A DNA stretch of 9,095 bases from Propionibacteriales bacterium (GTDB lineage Bacteria; Actinomycetota; Actinomycetes; Propionibacteriales; Propionibacteriaceae), in contig JADGPB010000072.1 in NCBI GenBank assembly GCA_017882655.1, positions 1 through 9,095 of the forward strand, written 5' to 3'. Made by a program: the position numbers and the translations under genes. Positions within the stretch are counted from its first letter, which is position 1; every line of letters begins with the position of its first letter. Of this stretch, positions 1 through 6,977 are shown piece after piece. The notes under the pieces are model-generated. The model searched no databases, had not been told where the DNA came from, and saw only the letters and a list, made by a program, of their open reading frames with translations.

Positions 1-2
1 TC

Positions 3-248
3 CTCCTGCTCGAGCTGTCCGGCGCGACGTTGCTGCTGCTCGACGAGCCGACCGACAACCTGGACCTCCATTCGGCCGAAGCGCTGGAGACGGCCTTGGC
101 GGCGTTCGAGGGCACCGTCATCGCCGTCACCCACGACCGGTGGTTCGCGCGGGGGTTCGACCGCTTCCTCGTGTTCCGCGCGGACGGGACCGTGCTCGAC
201 TCTCCCGAGCCGATCTGGGACGAGGGACGGGTCGCACGGAAGCGCTGA
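3..248 (+). CDS. ABC-F family ATPase, C-terminal end (5' truncated by window)
   Basis: This is the last 81 codons of a gene that enters from the left edge in frame from base 3. The reading frame shows the end of a second ABC ATPase domain. The signature-loop tail (ELSGATLLLLDEPTDNLDL) contains the Walker B aspartate and glutamate and the D-loop. It is followed by the H-loop (IAVTHDR), and the protein ends in a short basic tail, WDEGRVARKR. DEPTDNLD rather than DEPTNHLD is common among actinobacterial ABC-F proteins. ABC-F proteins carry two fused ATPase domains without membrane segments. They act at the ribosome in translation control or in resistance to ribosome-targeting antibiotics, and nothing visible tells which role applies here. 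The stop lies 6 bp from the stop of the convergent hydrolase gene. The family call is good; the subtype is not resolvable from this fragment. Confidence 0.85.
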   Translation, partial: LLLELSGATLLLLDEPTDNLDLHSAEALETALAAFEGTVIAVTHDRWFARGFDRFLVFRADGTVLDSPEPIWDEGRVARKR

Positions 249-254
249 GCCCGA

Positions 255-1097
255 TCAGGCGAGGCCAGGGATCCACTCACGGAGCGCATTCACGAGTGCG
301 TCTGGCGCGTCCTCAGGGACGAAATGCCCAGACGGCACGGTGACCACGGTCTGGTTCGGGAACGACTCGGCGAACCTGCGCGCCTCCCCGACGAGGATCA
401 TCCCGGGCTCGGCCGCGATGAACAGCTTCGGTACCGGAGAACCGGCGAGCCAGGCGCCGTACGCGCTCACCGCCGCAGCGACATCAGCAGGCTCGCCGTC
501 GAAGGGGATCTCCCGCGCCCACGTGAGCATCGGCCGACGAGACTCCCCCGGTTCGAGGTACGGCTCCCGGTACACAGCCAGATCGGCATCGGTCAGCCCC
601 TGGATCGCCACCGGCAGGATCTCATCGACGAACACGTTCTCCTGAAGAACGAGGCGTTCACCCTCAGGCGACCGCAGCCTCCTGAAGAAGTCCTGGCCCT
701 CCGACGGCTCGTCAGCCCAGGAGCGCGGCCGCACGATCGTCTCGCAGTACGCCAGTCCTCTCAGCGCATCCGGATGCGTGGAGGCCCAGTCGAACGCGAG
801 CGAGCCACCCCAGTCATGACCCACGAGAACGACGTGGTCGGCGGCCCCGACCTCCCGCAGGAACCCCTCCAGATAGCGCCGGTGGTCGAAGAAGCGGTAC
901 GAGGGGGCGGGCCCGGACCGTCCCATGCCGGCAAGGTCGGGTGCGATCACCCGCCCGAGGTCGGCGAGCCGCGGAGACACGTTCCGCCACAAGTAGGACG
1001 ACATCGGGTTGCCGTGCAGCAGCACGATCGGGTCGCCGCTGCCGACCTCTCGGTAGGCCAGCTCGACACCGTCGACCCTCACGCGCCCGTCAGCCAT
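255..1097 (-). CDS. Haloalkane dehalogenase-like alpha/beta hydrolase
   Basis: This 280-residue alpha/beta hydrolase strongly resembles the DhaA/LinB (HLD-II) haloalkane dehalogenases, which hydrolyse carbon–halogen bonds to alcohol and halide. All key positions are present, numbered from the ATG at 1097. The oxyanion and halide-binding motif HGNPMSSYLWRN carries N30. The nucleophile elbow GHDWGG carries D95, followed by halide-binding W96. The catalytic acid is E119 in CETIVRP, after strand 6 as in HLD-II. The base is H258 in SGHFVPED. SPVPKLFIAAEPG before the acid-His region is also family-like. LinB has 296 residues, so the length fits. A GTG at 1121 would add 8 residues, but ATG 1097 is preferred because a TATCGT -10 box ends 7 bases before it, predicting a leaderless start. 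There is no signal peptide, so the enzyme is cytoplasmic. No haloacid dehalogenase or alcohol dehydrogenase neighbour points to a substrate, so the natural function may not be dehalogenation. Confidence 0.88.
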   Translation of the reverse strand: MADGRVRVDGVELAYREVGSGDPIVLLHGNPMSSYLWRNVSPRLADLGRVIAPDLAGMGRSGPAPSYRFFDHRRYLEGFLREVGAADHVVLVGHDWGGSLAFDWASTHPDALRGLAYCETIVRPRSWADEPSEGQDFFRRLRSPEGERLVLQENVFVDEILPVAIQGLTDADLAVYREPYLEPGESRRPMLTWAREIPFDGEPADVAAAVSAYGAWLAGSPVPKLFIAAEPGMILVGEARRFAESFPNQTVVTVPSGHFVPEDAPDALVNALREWIPGLA

Positions 1098-1104
1098 GCC
1101 GACA

Positions 1105-1110
1105 ACGATA
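1105..1110 (-). promoter_or_regulatory. -10 box of the dehalogenase-like gene (leaderless)
   Basis: On the minus strand TATCGT matches the actinobacterial TANNNT -10 consensus. It ends exactly 7 bases before the ATG at 1097, which would put the transcription start on the A of the ATG. No convincing -35 is seen, which is usual for these promoters. It lies in the 99-bp divergent gap shared with the histidine phosphatase promoter. Confidence 0.6.
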
Positions 1111-1183
1111 CGTGTCGCCACGCGACCAGACCCCCCATGACAACGAGCCTCACGCGGGGCCTGGACCGTTCATTTTCGCCCGC

Positions 1184-1189
1184 TAGAGT
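1184..1189 (+). promoter_or_regulatory. -10 box of the SixA-type phosphatase gene (leaderless)
   Basis: TAGAGT (TANNNT class) ends 7 bases before the ATG at 1197, so transcription should begin at or beside the start codon. No Shine–Dalgarno sequence lies in the bases between. A weak -35 candidate, TGGACC at 1162–1167, matches 4 of 6 TTGACA positions with a 16-bp spacer. Confidence 0.65.
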
Positions 1190-1196
1190 TCCGGGC

Positions 1197-1712
1197 ATGG
1201 CCGAGCAAAGGAAAGAGATCGCCCTGACTGTCGTGTGGATGAGGCATGGGAAGTCGTCATGGGACCAGCCGGTCACCGACGAGCGCCGTCAGCTCGCTGC
1301 CCGTGGCCGAGCCAACGCGACGGTTGCGGGCGAGCTGCTGGTCAGCCGCGGAGGCCGGTTCGACCTCGTGATCCACTCCCCCGCCGAGCGTGCACGAGAG
1401 ACCTGGCAGTACGTGTCCCAAGCGGGCGTCAGTGCCGCCGAGGTGCGGGAGGAGATCGCGCTGTACGAAGACGACGCGGACGAGATCGTACGTCTCGTCG
1501 CCGACTCCGCCGCCGGCACGATCCTCGTCATCGGTCACGAGCCGACGATCGCCGAGGCGGTCGAGCTGTCCGCCACCCGCGAGGCCAGCAAGGCATGGGC
1601 GGCGTTCGACATCAAGTACCCGACGTCCGCGATGGCGACCGTCGAAGCCGACTCCGCAGCCGACCTGGCCGGCGGTAAGGGCCGGCTGGTCGACTTCGTC
1701 GTGCCGAGGTAG
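1197..1712 (+). CDS. SixA-type histidine phosphatase family protein
   Basis: This 171-residue protein belongs to the histidine phosphatase (phosphoglycerate mutase-like) superfamily, SixA branch. The N-terminal catalytic motif VVWMRHGKSSWD holds the phospho-accepting H17 with R16. RxLxxRG (31–37) follows, then the phosphate-binding SPAERARET region (61–69), and the second catalytic histidine H114 in VIGHEPTI. E. coli SixA removes phosphate from the histidine of phosphotransfer domains. Actinobacterial relatives of this size are mostly uncharacterised, so the substrate is unknown. No kinase or phosphotransfer gene is adjacent. The frame is open far upstream, but similarity begins just after 1197, and the -10 box 7 bases before this ATG supports the start. 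The gene converges on sahH with 11 bp between stops and diverges from the dehalogenase-like gene. Confidence 0.85.
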   Translation: MAEQRKEIALTVVWMRHGKSSWDQPVTDERRQLAARGRANATVAGELLVSRGGRFDLVIHSPAERARETWQYVSQAGVSAAEVREEIALYEDDADEIVRLVADSAAGTILVIGHEPTIAEAVELSATREASKAWAAFDIKYPTSAMATVEADSAADLAGGKGRLVDFVVPR

Positions 1713-1713
1713 T

Positions 1714-1723
1714 CGCTACCGGA

Positions 1724-1732
<9 letters not shown>
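1714..1732. terminator. Small inverted repeat at the convergent phosphatase/sahH stops
   Basis: CGCTAC (1714–1719) and GTAGCG (1727–1732) form a perfect 6-bp stem with a 7-base loop. It can be extended by two G–T pairs. It spans the 11-bp gap between the two convergent genes and includes the sahH stop codon. It could serve as a weak bidirectional terminator. No T-run follows on either strand, so the call rests on position and symmetry alone. Confidence 0.3.
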
Positions 1733-3199
<1,467 letters not shown>

Positions 3200-3206
3200 G
3201 CTGCGG

Positions 3207-3212
3207 ATCATA
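3207..3212 (-). promoter_or_regulatory. -10 box of sahH (leaderless)
   Basis: On the minus strand TATGAT, one base from the TATAAT consensus, ends 7 bases before the sahH ATG at 3199. It is the strongest of the -10 boxes in the window, and it predicts an mRNA starting at the ATG. The -35 region is not recognisable. The large dyad at 3283–3356 lies about 84–157 bp upstream of the predicted transcription start. Confidence 0.75.
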
Positions 3213-3282
3213 CCTGGCGCGCCATTCTGACGGCTGACTCGTTCCCGCCCGAGACCCACGTGGTTAGCCGCTGCGCACAACC

Positions 3283-3356
3283 CCGACGTCACACCGCGTA
3301 TTCGACGTCACAACCGTTGTAACCGGTGTGATGTCACAGAAGCGGTGTGACATCGG
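3283..3356. promoter_or_regulatory. 74-bp multi-site dyad between aroQ and sahH, candidate operator
   Basis: The element CGACGTCACA occurs at 3284–3293 and again at 3303–3312. Inverted copies occur at 3327–3336 (8 of 10 matches) and 3346–3355 (9 of 10). Each like-oriented pair is offset by exactly 19 bp. The whole block is symmetric about 3319/3320, with 28 of 37 mirrored positions complementary. The outer arms (3285–3297 and 3342–3354) pair over 13 bp with one mismatch. Such paired and mirrored sites are typical of cooperative binding by a dimeric regulator. The block begins 12 bp after the aroQ stop, so an RNA hairpin that ends the aroQ transcript is an alternative, but no T-run follows. 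The regulator is unknown. Confidence 0.55.
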
Positions 3357-3367
3357 ACATCTGCACG

Positions 3368-3796
3368 TCAGCCCTGCGCCGCGAAATGGGTGAGCGCGAG
3401 ATCGTAGCCGCCGAGGCCGAGGCCGACGATGACCCCGGTGACGTACGGGGAGACGACCGAGTGCCGGCGGAACTCCTCGCGCGCATGCACGTTCGAGATG
3501 TGCACCTCGATGATCTTCTCCACCTGGACGACGGCGTCGGCGATCGCGATGGAGTAGTGCGTCCACCCTGCGGGGTTGATCACCACGGCGAGCTTCTGCT
3601 CGGCCGCCTCATGCAGCCAGCCGATCATCTCGTGCTCGGCGTCGGTCTGGCGCACGTCCACCTCCAACCCGAGGCGCGCACCCGTACCGACAAGGTGTTC
3701 GGCCAGCTGGGCGTACGTCACGTGCCCGTAGATGGCCGGTTCCCTCTTGCCGAGCTGGCCGAGGTTGGGTCCGTTCAGGACGAGAACGTGGGTCAT
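3368..3796 (-). CDS. aroQ: Type II 3-dehydroquinate dehydratase
   Basis: This 142-residue type II dehydroquinase catalyses the third step of the shikimate pathway, 3-dehydroquinate to 3-dehydroshikimate. It works in the cytoplasm and the family forms dodecamers. Family motifs run in order. LNGPNLGQLGKREPAIYG carries active-site N11, R18 and Y23, the tyrosine that initiates proton abstraction. VVINPAGWTHYSIAIADA carries N74 and H80. EVHISNVHAREEFRRHS (97–113) carries the catalytic H99 plus R106 and R110. The second motif reads NPAGWTHYS where most members have NPGAYTHTS, a mild variation. Two ATGs are possible: 3796 (preferred; AGGA ends 8 bases before it) and 3805, adding three residues. The gene follows the SIS gene by 45 bp and is likely the last gene of the manB operon. 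No other shikimate genes are visible. Confidence 0.92.
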   Translation of the reverse strand: MTHVLVLNGPNLGQLGKREPAIYGHVTYAQLAEHLVGTGARLGLEVDVRQTDAEHEMIGWLHEAAEQKLAVVINPAGWTHYSIAIADAVVQVEKIIEVHISNVHAREEFRRHSVVSPYVTGVIVGLGLGGYDLALTHFAAQG

Positions 3797-3841
3797 GTCC
3801 GACATCCTGCCACCCCAGTGCCCCGACGCCACGAAAACCCG

Positions 3842-4858
3842 TCAGGTCGTCGTAGCCAGCCCGAGCGAGAGGTACGCAGCCCCGAACAACCCGTTCATCA
3901 GGAGCACTGAGTAGCGCTCGACGTCGTTGCCGGCATCGTGACGCACCGTGTGGACGCGTACGTCGTGTCGCTCGGCCAGAGCAAGCAGCTGACCGCGAGT
4001 GCGAAGCACGACGGAGTCGGCGGAATCGTCGTCCAGCACGACCAAGGTGGTGCCGAGGCCGTCGGTCGGGTCGTCGAACGGATCCGCGAACGGGTCCCGG
4101 CTCCGGGCTGACTCGATGACGGGTACGAGGTCTCCTGCGTCGGCTGCCAGCGCAGGCAGGCCGCTGGCTTCGCGCAGCGCCTCCGCGACACGTCGCGACG
4201 CGCGCGCCGCGAGGACGGAACCGCCCCAGACCAACGGCAGGTCGTCTCCGATCGTCAGCGCGAGGTCCTTCGCGGGGTTCGTCGCAAGCGTCTGGTGGGG
4301 CGAGCACGCCCCCGCGACCGCGTCCATGGCGTCGGCGACGCGCTCGCGATGTACGTCAGGGCCGAGGCCGATCCGGCTCAGTCCGTCCAGCACCACGATG
4401 GCCGCGGCCAGTGGGTCGCCCGTACGCGTCGGGATGATCGTCGTCGACGACCCCGCGGCCTGCTCGGCCACAGGCGATCCCTCCGGACAGGCGACGATGA
4501 CCCGCGCGCCCCTTCGTACCGCCTCGGCGATCGTGCCGCTCACGTCCGGGTCGTACGTCTTCTCCGTGAGCACGATGACAAGGTCGAGCGGACCGACCCA
4601 TGCGGGCAGCGCGTGCATCGGCCAGGCGACGAACGGTACGGGGCAGGACGGCTCGAGCACCGCCCTGATCAACCGTGCCTCCGGGCCCGACGCGATCACC
4701 GCGCGCGGCCGGTACCGGTCGCCCAGGTCGCCCAGCGCCGACAGGTCCGCCTGCCCCGACTCGATGCGCAGCCGTGCGCCCGCCTGGGCGAAGTGCCGCA
4801 GCGTGGGGTCGATGGCCGCCAGGGCCTCAGGGTCTTCCAGCCGGGAGTCGTCGAACAC
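3842..4858 (-). CDS. SIS-domain protein, phosphoglucose/phosphomannose isomerase-like
   Basis: This 338-residue protein resembles the SIS-containing proteins encoded beside manB in actinobacteria, which are related to bifunctional phosphoglucose/phosphomannose isomerases. Residues about 50–135 form an SIS-like alpha/beta half (PRAVIASGPEAR, VPFVAWP, LDLVIVLTEK, ARVIVACPEGSP). Residues about 190–335 form a second half ending in a helix, VERYSVLLMNGLFGAAYLSLG, as in the bacterial PGI C-terminal domain. The NEN-type catalytic motif of true bifunctional PGI/PMI enzymes is not seen, and the segment 252–266 is an acidic linker rich in D and P. It may therefore be a non-catalytic sugar-phosphate binder or regulator of mannose metabolism; this is inference. 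The GTG start is 3 bp past the upstream stop, with GAGGA 10 bases before it, so translation is probably coupled. A second-domain isomerase activity is not excluded. Confidence 0.75.
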   Translation of the reverse strand: MFDDSRLEDPEALAAIDPTLRHFAQAGARLRIESGQADLSALGDLGDRYRPRAVIASGPEARLIRAVLEPSCPVPFVAWPMHALPAWVGPLDLVIVLTEKTYDPDVSGTIAEAVRRGARVIVACPEGSPVAEQAAGSSTTIIPTRTGDPLAAAIVVLDGLSRIGLGPDVHRERVADAMDAVAGACSPHQTLATNPAKDLALTIGDDLPLVWGGSVLAARASRRVAEALREASGLPALAADAGDLVPVIESARSRDPFADPFDDPTDGLGTTLVVLDDDSADSVVLRTRGQLLALAERHDVRVHTVRHDAGNDVERYSVLLMNGLFGAAYLSLGLATTT

Positions 4859-4861
4859 GGC

Positions 4862-5113
4862 TTACTCGTCCTCGGCGCGGACGACGACATGGGTGACGTC
4901 GTCTGCGGCGGTCTCCGGCACCTCCACCCGCCGGTGCCCCGGAGCGCGGGCCTCATCCACGAGGAGGATCGGGATGGAGTCCCTCACCGGGTAGGCAAGG
5001 CCGCACTCCGGCTTGGCGCAGACGAGTTCGGACGCCTCGTAGTCGACGACCAGCGACGAACGGCAGTTCGGGCAAGCGAGGATCCCGAGCAGGGCCTCGT
5101 TGAGTTGGGTCAT
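4862..5113 (-). CDS. Trm112-like small zinc protein
   Basis: This 83-residue protein belongs to the Trm112p-like/UPF0434 (YcaR) family. The N-terminal half is a compact zinc-ribbon-like fold with cysteines C14 and C17 (ACPNC) and C32 and C37 (CAKPEC). It is followed by the family hallmark YPVRDSIPILLVDEA (41–55). The C-terminal 25 residues are acidic and poorly conserved. Eukaryotic Trm112 activates several methyltransferases; the role of bacterial stand-alone forms is unknown. The ATG overlaps the manB stop by 4 bp (ATGA), with a strong Shine–Dalgarno upstream, and the TAA lies 3 bp before the SIS gene start. It is thus firmly embedded in the operon. Most of the long frame that is open upstream of this ATG lies out of frame inside manB and is not coding. 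Confidence 0.88.
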   Translation of the reverse strand: MTQLNEALLGILACPNCRSSLVVDYEASELVCAKPECGLAYPVRDSIPILLVDEARAPGHRRVEVPETAADDVTHVVVRAEDE

Positions 5114-6483
5114 GCGTTCTCCTCTCCCCGTACCAGCGCCAACGTCTCGTCGCGCCATGCCACCATCGTCGCCTCGTCCGGAGCCTCGACGTTGAGCCGC
5201 AACAGCGGCTCGGTGTTGCTCGAACGCAGGCTGACCCACCAATGATCGCCGCGGACGAGCAGGCCGTCCTCCCAGGAGACCTTGCCGCGGTCTGCGTACG
5301 CCGCGGCCACCTTCTCCATCGTCGCCTGCTGGTCGTCGACGCGGGAGTTGATCTCCCCCGAGGCCACGTACCGCTCGTACTGGCGCGCCAGCCGGGACAG
5401 CGGGACGTCCCCGTGGCCGAGCAGCCCCAGGACGTGCAGGCCGGCCAGCATCCCGGTGTCGGCTCCCCAGAAGTCGCGGAAGTAGTAGTGGGCGGAGTGC
5501 TCGCCGCCGAAGATCGCGCCGTACTTGGCCATGAGCGCCTTGACGTACGTGTGGCCGACCTTGCTGATGACGAGCTCGCCGCCGTTCTCGGCGACGACCT
5601 CCGCTACCGACCGCGAGGTGATGGTGTTGATCACGATCGTCGAGCCGGGCTCGCGGGCCAGCTCGGCCGCGGCGATCAGTGCGGTGACCGTCGAGGGCGA
5701 GACCACTTCGCCGCGCTCGTCGATGACGAAGCAGCGGTCGGCGTCGCCGTCGAAGACCAGCGCGAGATCGGCACCGTGCTCGATGACCGCCTTCTGCGCG
5801 TCGACGAGGTTCTCCGGCGCCAGCGGGTTCGGCTGATGGTTCGGGAACGATCCGTCGAGCTCGAGGAACAGGCCGATGACCTCGACGTTCAGCGGGCCCA
5901 GCACGCTGGGAACCGTGTACCCAGCCATGCCGTTGCCGGCGTCCACGACGACCTTGAGCCGGCGGATGCCGTCCAGGTTGACCAAGGAGCGCAGGTACGA
6001 GCCGTACTCGGGCAGGATGTCTTGGGTACTCACGGTCCCGGGGTCCGCGACGGGTGCCGGCAGGCCGTCCGCGTCGTACGTCATCGCGAGCGTCCGGAGC
6101 TCGATGAGGAAGTCGCTGGTCACGGGCTGTGCGCCGACCTTGCAGAACTTGGCGCCGTTGTAGGCGGCGGGGTTGTGCGAGGCGGTGAACTGCACGCCCG
6201 GCAGGCCGAGGTGGCCGGAGGCGAACCACAGGCCGTCGGTGGAGGCCAGACCGACATCGATGACCGACGCGCCGCCCTCGGTGGCGCCTGCGGCGAACGC
6301 CTTCGACTGCTCGGGTCCGCTGGTGCGCATGTCACGGCTCATGACGAACGTCTTGCCGGCGAGTCCGAAGACCTCGACGTAGGCCCTGCCTAGCGCCTTC
6401 GCCCCCGCGGCGTCCCACTCTGCGTCGCCTCCACCGACTATCCCGCGGATGTCATTGGCCTTGAAGATTGGAGTCGTTAGCAC
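5110..6483 (-). CDS. manB: Phosphomannomutase/phosphoglucomutase
   Basis: This 457-residue alpha-D-phosphohexomutase interconverts mannose-6-phosphate and mannose-1-phosphate, and perhaps the glucose pair. It supplies GDP-mannose for mannosylated lipids and polysaccharides. All four domains can be traced. The N-terminal FKANDIRG is at 7–14. The active-site loop TASHNPAAYNG has the phosphoserine S102. The metal loop DGDADR (245–250) has three aspartates. The sugar-binding loop GGEHSAHYYF is at 327–336 and the phosphate-binding loop RSSNTEPLLR at 420–429. Length is normal for the bacterial family (about 450–465). The start is a GTG 9 bp beyond the DUF3499 stop; a TAGGCT -10 box ends 6 bases before it and overlaps that stop codon. 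Expression could therefore come both from DUF3499 read-through and from an internal leaderless promoter. Gene order supports the manB (pmmA) label; glucose versus mannose preference cannot be read from sequence. Confidence 0.94.
   Translation of the reverse strand: MLTTPIFKANDIRGIVGGGDAEWDAAGAKALGRAYVEVFGLAGKTFVMSRDMRTSGPEQSKAFAAGATEGGASVIDVGLASTDGLWFASGHLGLPGVQFTASHNPAAYNGAKFCKVGAQPVTSDFLIELRTLAMTYDADGLPAPVADPGTVSTQDILPEYGSYLRSLVNLDGIRRLKVVVDAGNGMAGYTVPSVLGPLNVEVIGLFLELDGSFPNHQPNPLAPENLVDAQKAVIEHGADLALVFDGDADRCFVIDERGEVVSPSTVTALIAAAELAREPGSTIVINTITSRSVAEVVAENGGELVISKVGHTYVKALMAKYGAIFGGEHSAHYYFRDFWGADTGMLAGLHVLGLLGHGDVPLSRLARQYERYVASGEINSRVDDQQATMEKVAAAYADRGKVSWEDGLLVRGDHWWVSLRSSNTEPLLRLNVEAPDEATMVAWRDETLALVRGEENA
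5119..5126 (-). promoter_or_regulatory. Shine–Dalgarno of the Trm112-like gene
   Basis: On the minus strand GGAGAGGAG-like purines end 5 bases before the ATG at 5113, inside the last codons of manB. This decides the start of the small gene, because the same frame stays open for hundreds of codons upstream. Confidence 0.7.
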
Positions 6484-6489
6484 TCGCCC

Positions 6490-6495
6490 AGCCTA
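6490..6495 (-). promoter_or_regulatory. Possible internal -10 box before manB
   Basis: TAGGCT on the minus strand fits TANNNT and ends 6 bases before the manB GTG, giving a leaderless start. Its TAG is also the stop codon of DUF3499, so some of the match is forced by coding. It is the weakest of the six boxes. Confidence 0.4.
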
Positions 6496-6864
6496 CCGGT
6501 GGAACCTTGGAGCCGGGTCGGCATCCGTGAGCAGCGTGAGGTGACCGCGCCGGGCCAGCTCGACGACGCTGGCCGGACGCTTCGGGGCTTCTTCCGTGAA
6601 ACCTGCCGCCTGTCGTACGGCGTCGGCGAGGGCCATGAGGTCGTCGGCCGAATGGGTCGGCTGGTTCTCGTCGAGCGGTAGCCGGATGACGTCCCAGCCG
6701 CGAGGCGCCGACATCCCCTGCGAGTGTGCCCGGCACAGGTCATAGAAGCCCGGTTCCGCGCGAAGTGCCAACGGGCCCAGCACCGCGGTCGAGTCGGCGT
6801 AGACGTAGGTGAGCGTGGCGACAGCCATGTCGGAGCATCCCGACCTCGAGCAGCGCCTTCTCAC
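6493..6864 (-). CDS. DUF3499 family protein
   Basis: This 123-residue protein belongs to DUF3499, an actinobacterial family of unknown function. The conserved N-terminus RRRCSRSGCSDMAVATLTYVY and YDLCRAHSQGMSAPRGWDVIRL are both typical. C5 and C10 together with C44 and H47 are spaced like a four-ligand zinc site, so a small zinc-binding protein is likely; this is inference. The C-terminal third is variable. The GTG start lies 6 bases after a TAGCGT -10 box and no nearer ATG fits the conserved N-terminus. The gene heads the manB operon and diverges from the zincin-like gene, an arrangement that also occurs in mycobacteria (the Rv3258c/Rv3259 region, from memory). Nucleic-acid binding and an envelope-related role are both possible; neither is shown. 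Confidence 0.9.
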   Translation of the reverse strand: MRRRCSRSGCSDMAVATLTYVYADSTAVLGPLALRAEPGFYDLCRAHSQGMSAPRGWDVIRLPLDENQPTHSADDLMALADAVRQAAGFTEEAPKRPASVVELARRGHLTLLTDADPAPRFHR

Positions 6865-6870
6865 GCTCGC

Positions 6871-6876
6871 ACGCTA
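6871..6876 (-). promoter_or_regulatory. -10 box of DUF3499/manB operon (leaderless)
   Basis: TAGCGT on the minus strand ends 6 bases before the GTG at 6864. No ribosome binding site is seen in between. It is the likely main promoter of the DUF3499–manB–Trm112-like–SIS–aroQ operon. It shares a 113-bp divergent gap with the zincin-like gene. Confidence 0.55.
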
Positions 6877-6964
6877 GCCCCACGCATGGCGCGGCAGCCG
6901 GATTGCCGGGGCATGTCGTGTGAGTCCCGCGCCGCGGCCATCACCACGCCGCCGGCGCGACAAC

Positions 6965-6970
6965 TAAAGT
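6965..6970 (+). promoter_or_regulatory. -10 box of the zincin-like gene (leaderless)
   Basis: TAAAGT ends 7 bases before the ATG at 6978. An in-frame GTG at 6969 overlaps the box and is therefore an unlikely start. Spacing is the same as at the dehalogenase, phosphatase and sahH genes. Confidence 0.65.
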
Positions 6971-6977
6971 GAGCCGC

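Noticed and set aside
324..1196. Upstream extension of the phosphatase frame across the dehalogenase-like gene
   Set aside because: It is antisense to a clear enzyme, and the phosphatase motif starts just after the ATG at 1197, which has its own -10 box.
3284..3292. Start of sahH further upstream, around 3292
   Set aside because: This would add 31 residues with no similarity to the family, would run through the dyad arm, and would place the TATGAT -10 box inside the gene.
3327..3338. CRP-type site (TGTGA...TCACA)
   Set aside because: The two arms are separated by 2 bp instead of the 6 bp of CRP/Cmr sites, and they are explained by the larger four-site arrangement.
3284..3355. Minimal CRISPR-like array
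   Set aside because: The repeated unit is only about 10 bp, spaced at 19 bp, and half the copies are inverted; CRISPR repeats are longer and all in one orientation.
3200..3367. SAM or SAH riboswitch upstream of sahH
   Set aside because: The predicted transcript starts at the sahH ATG, leaving no 5' leader, and the gap does not show a recognisable SAH-riboswitch core. The symmetry there is better explained as DNA sites.
5114..6229. A long open frame on the minus strand running into the Trm112-like gene
   Set aside because: It is out of frame within manB and shows an Arg/Gly/Pro-rich shadow composition; only the last 83 codons, after the Shine–Dalgarno site, are a real gene.
6887..6910. Short inverted repeat CGGCA...TGCCG in the DUF3499/zincin gap
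   Set aside because: The stem is only 5 bp in very GC-rich DNA, so chance occurrence is likely.
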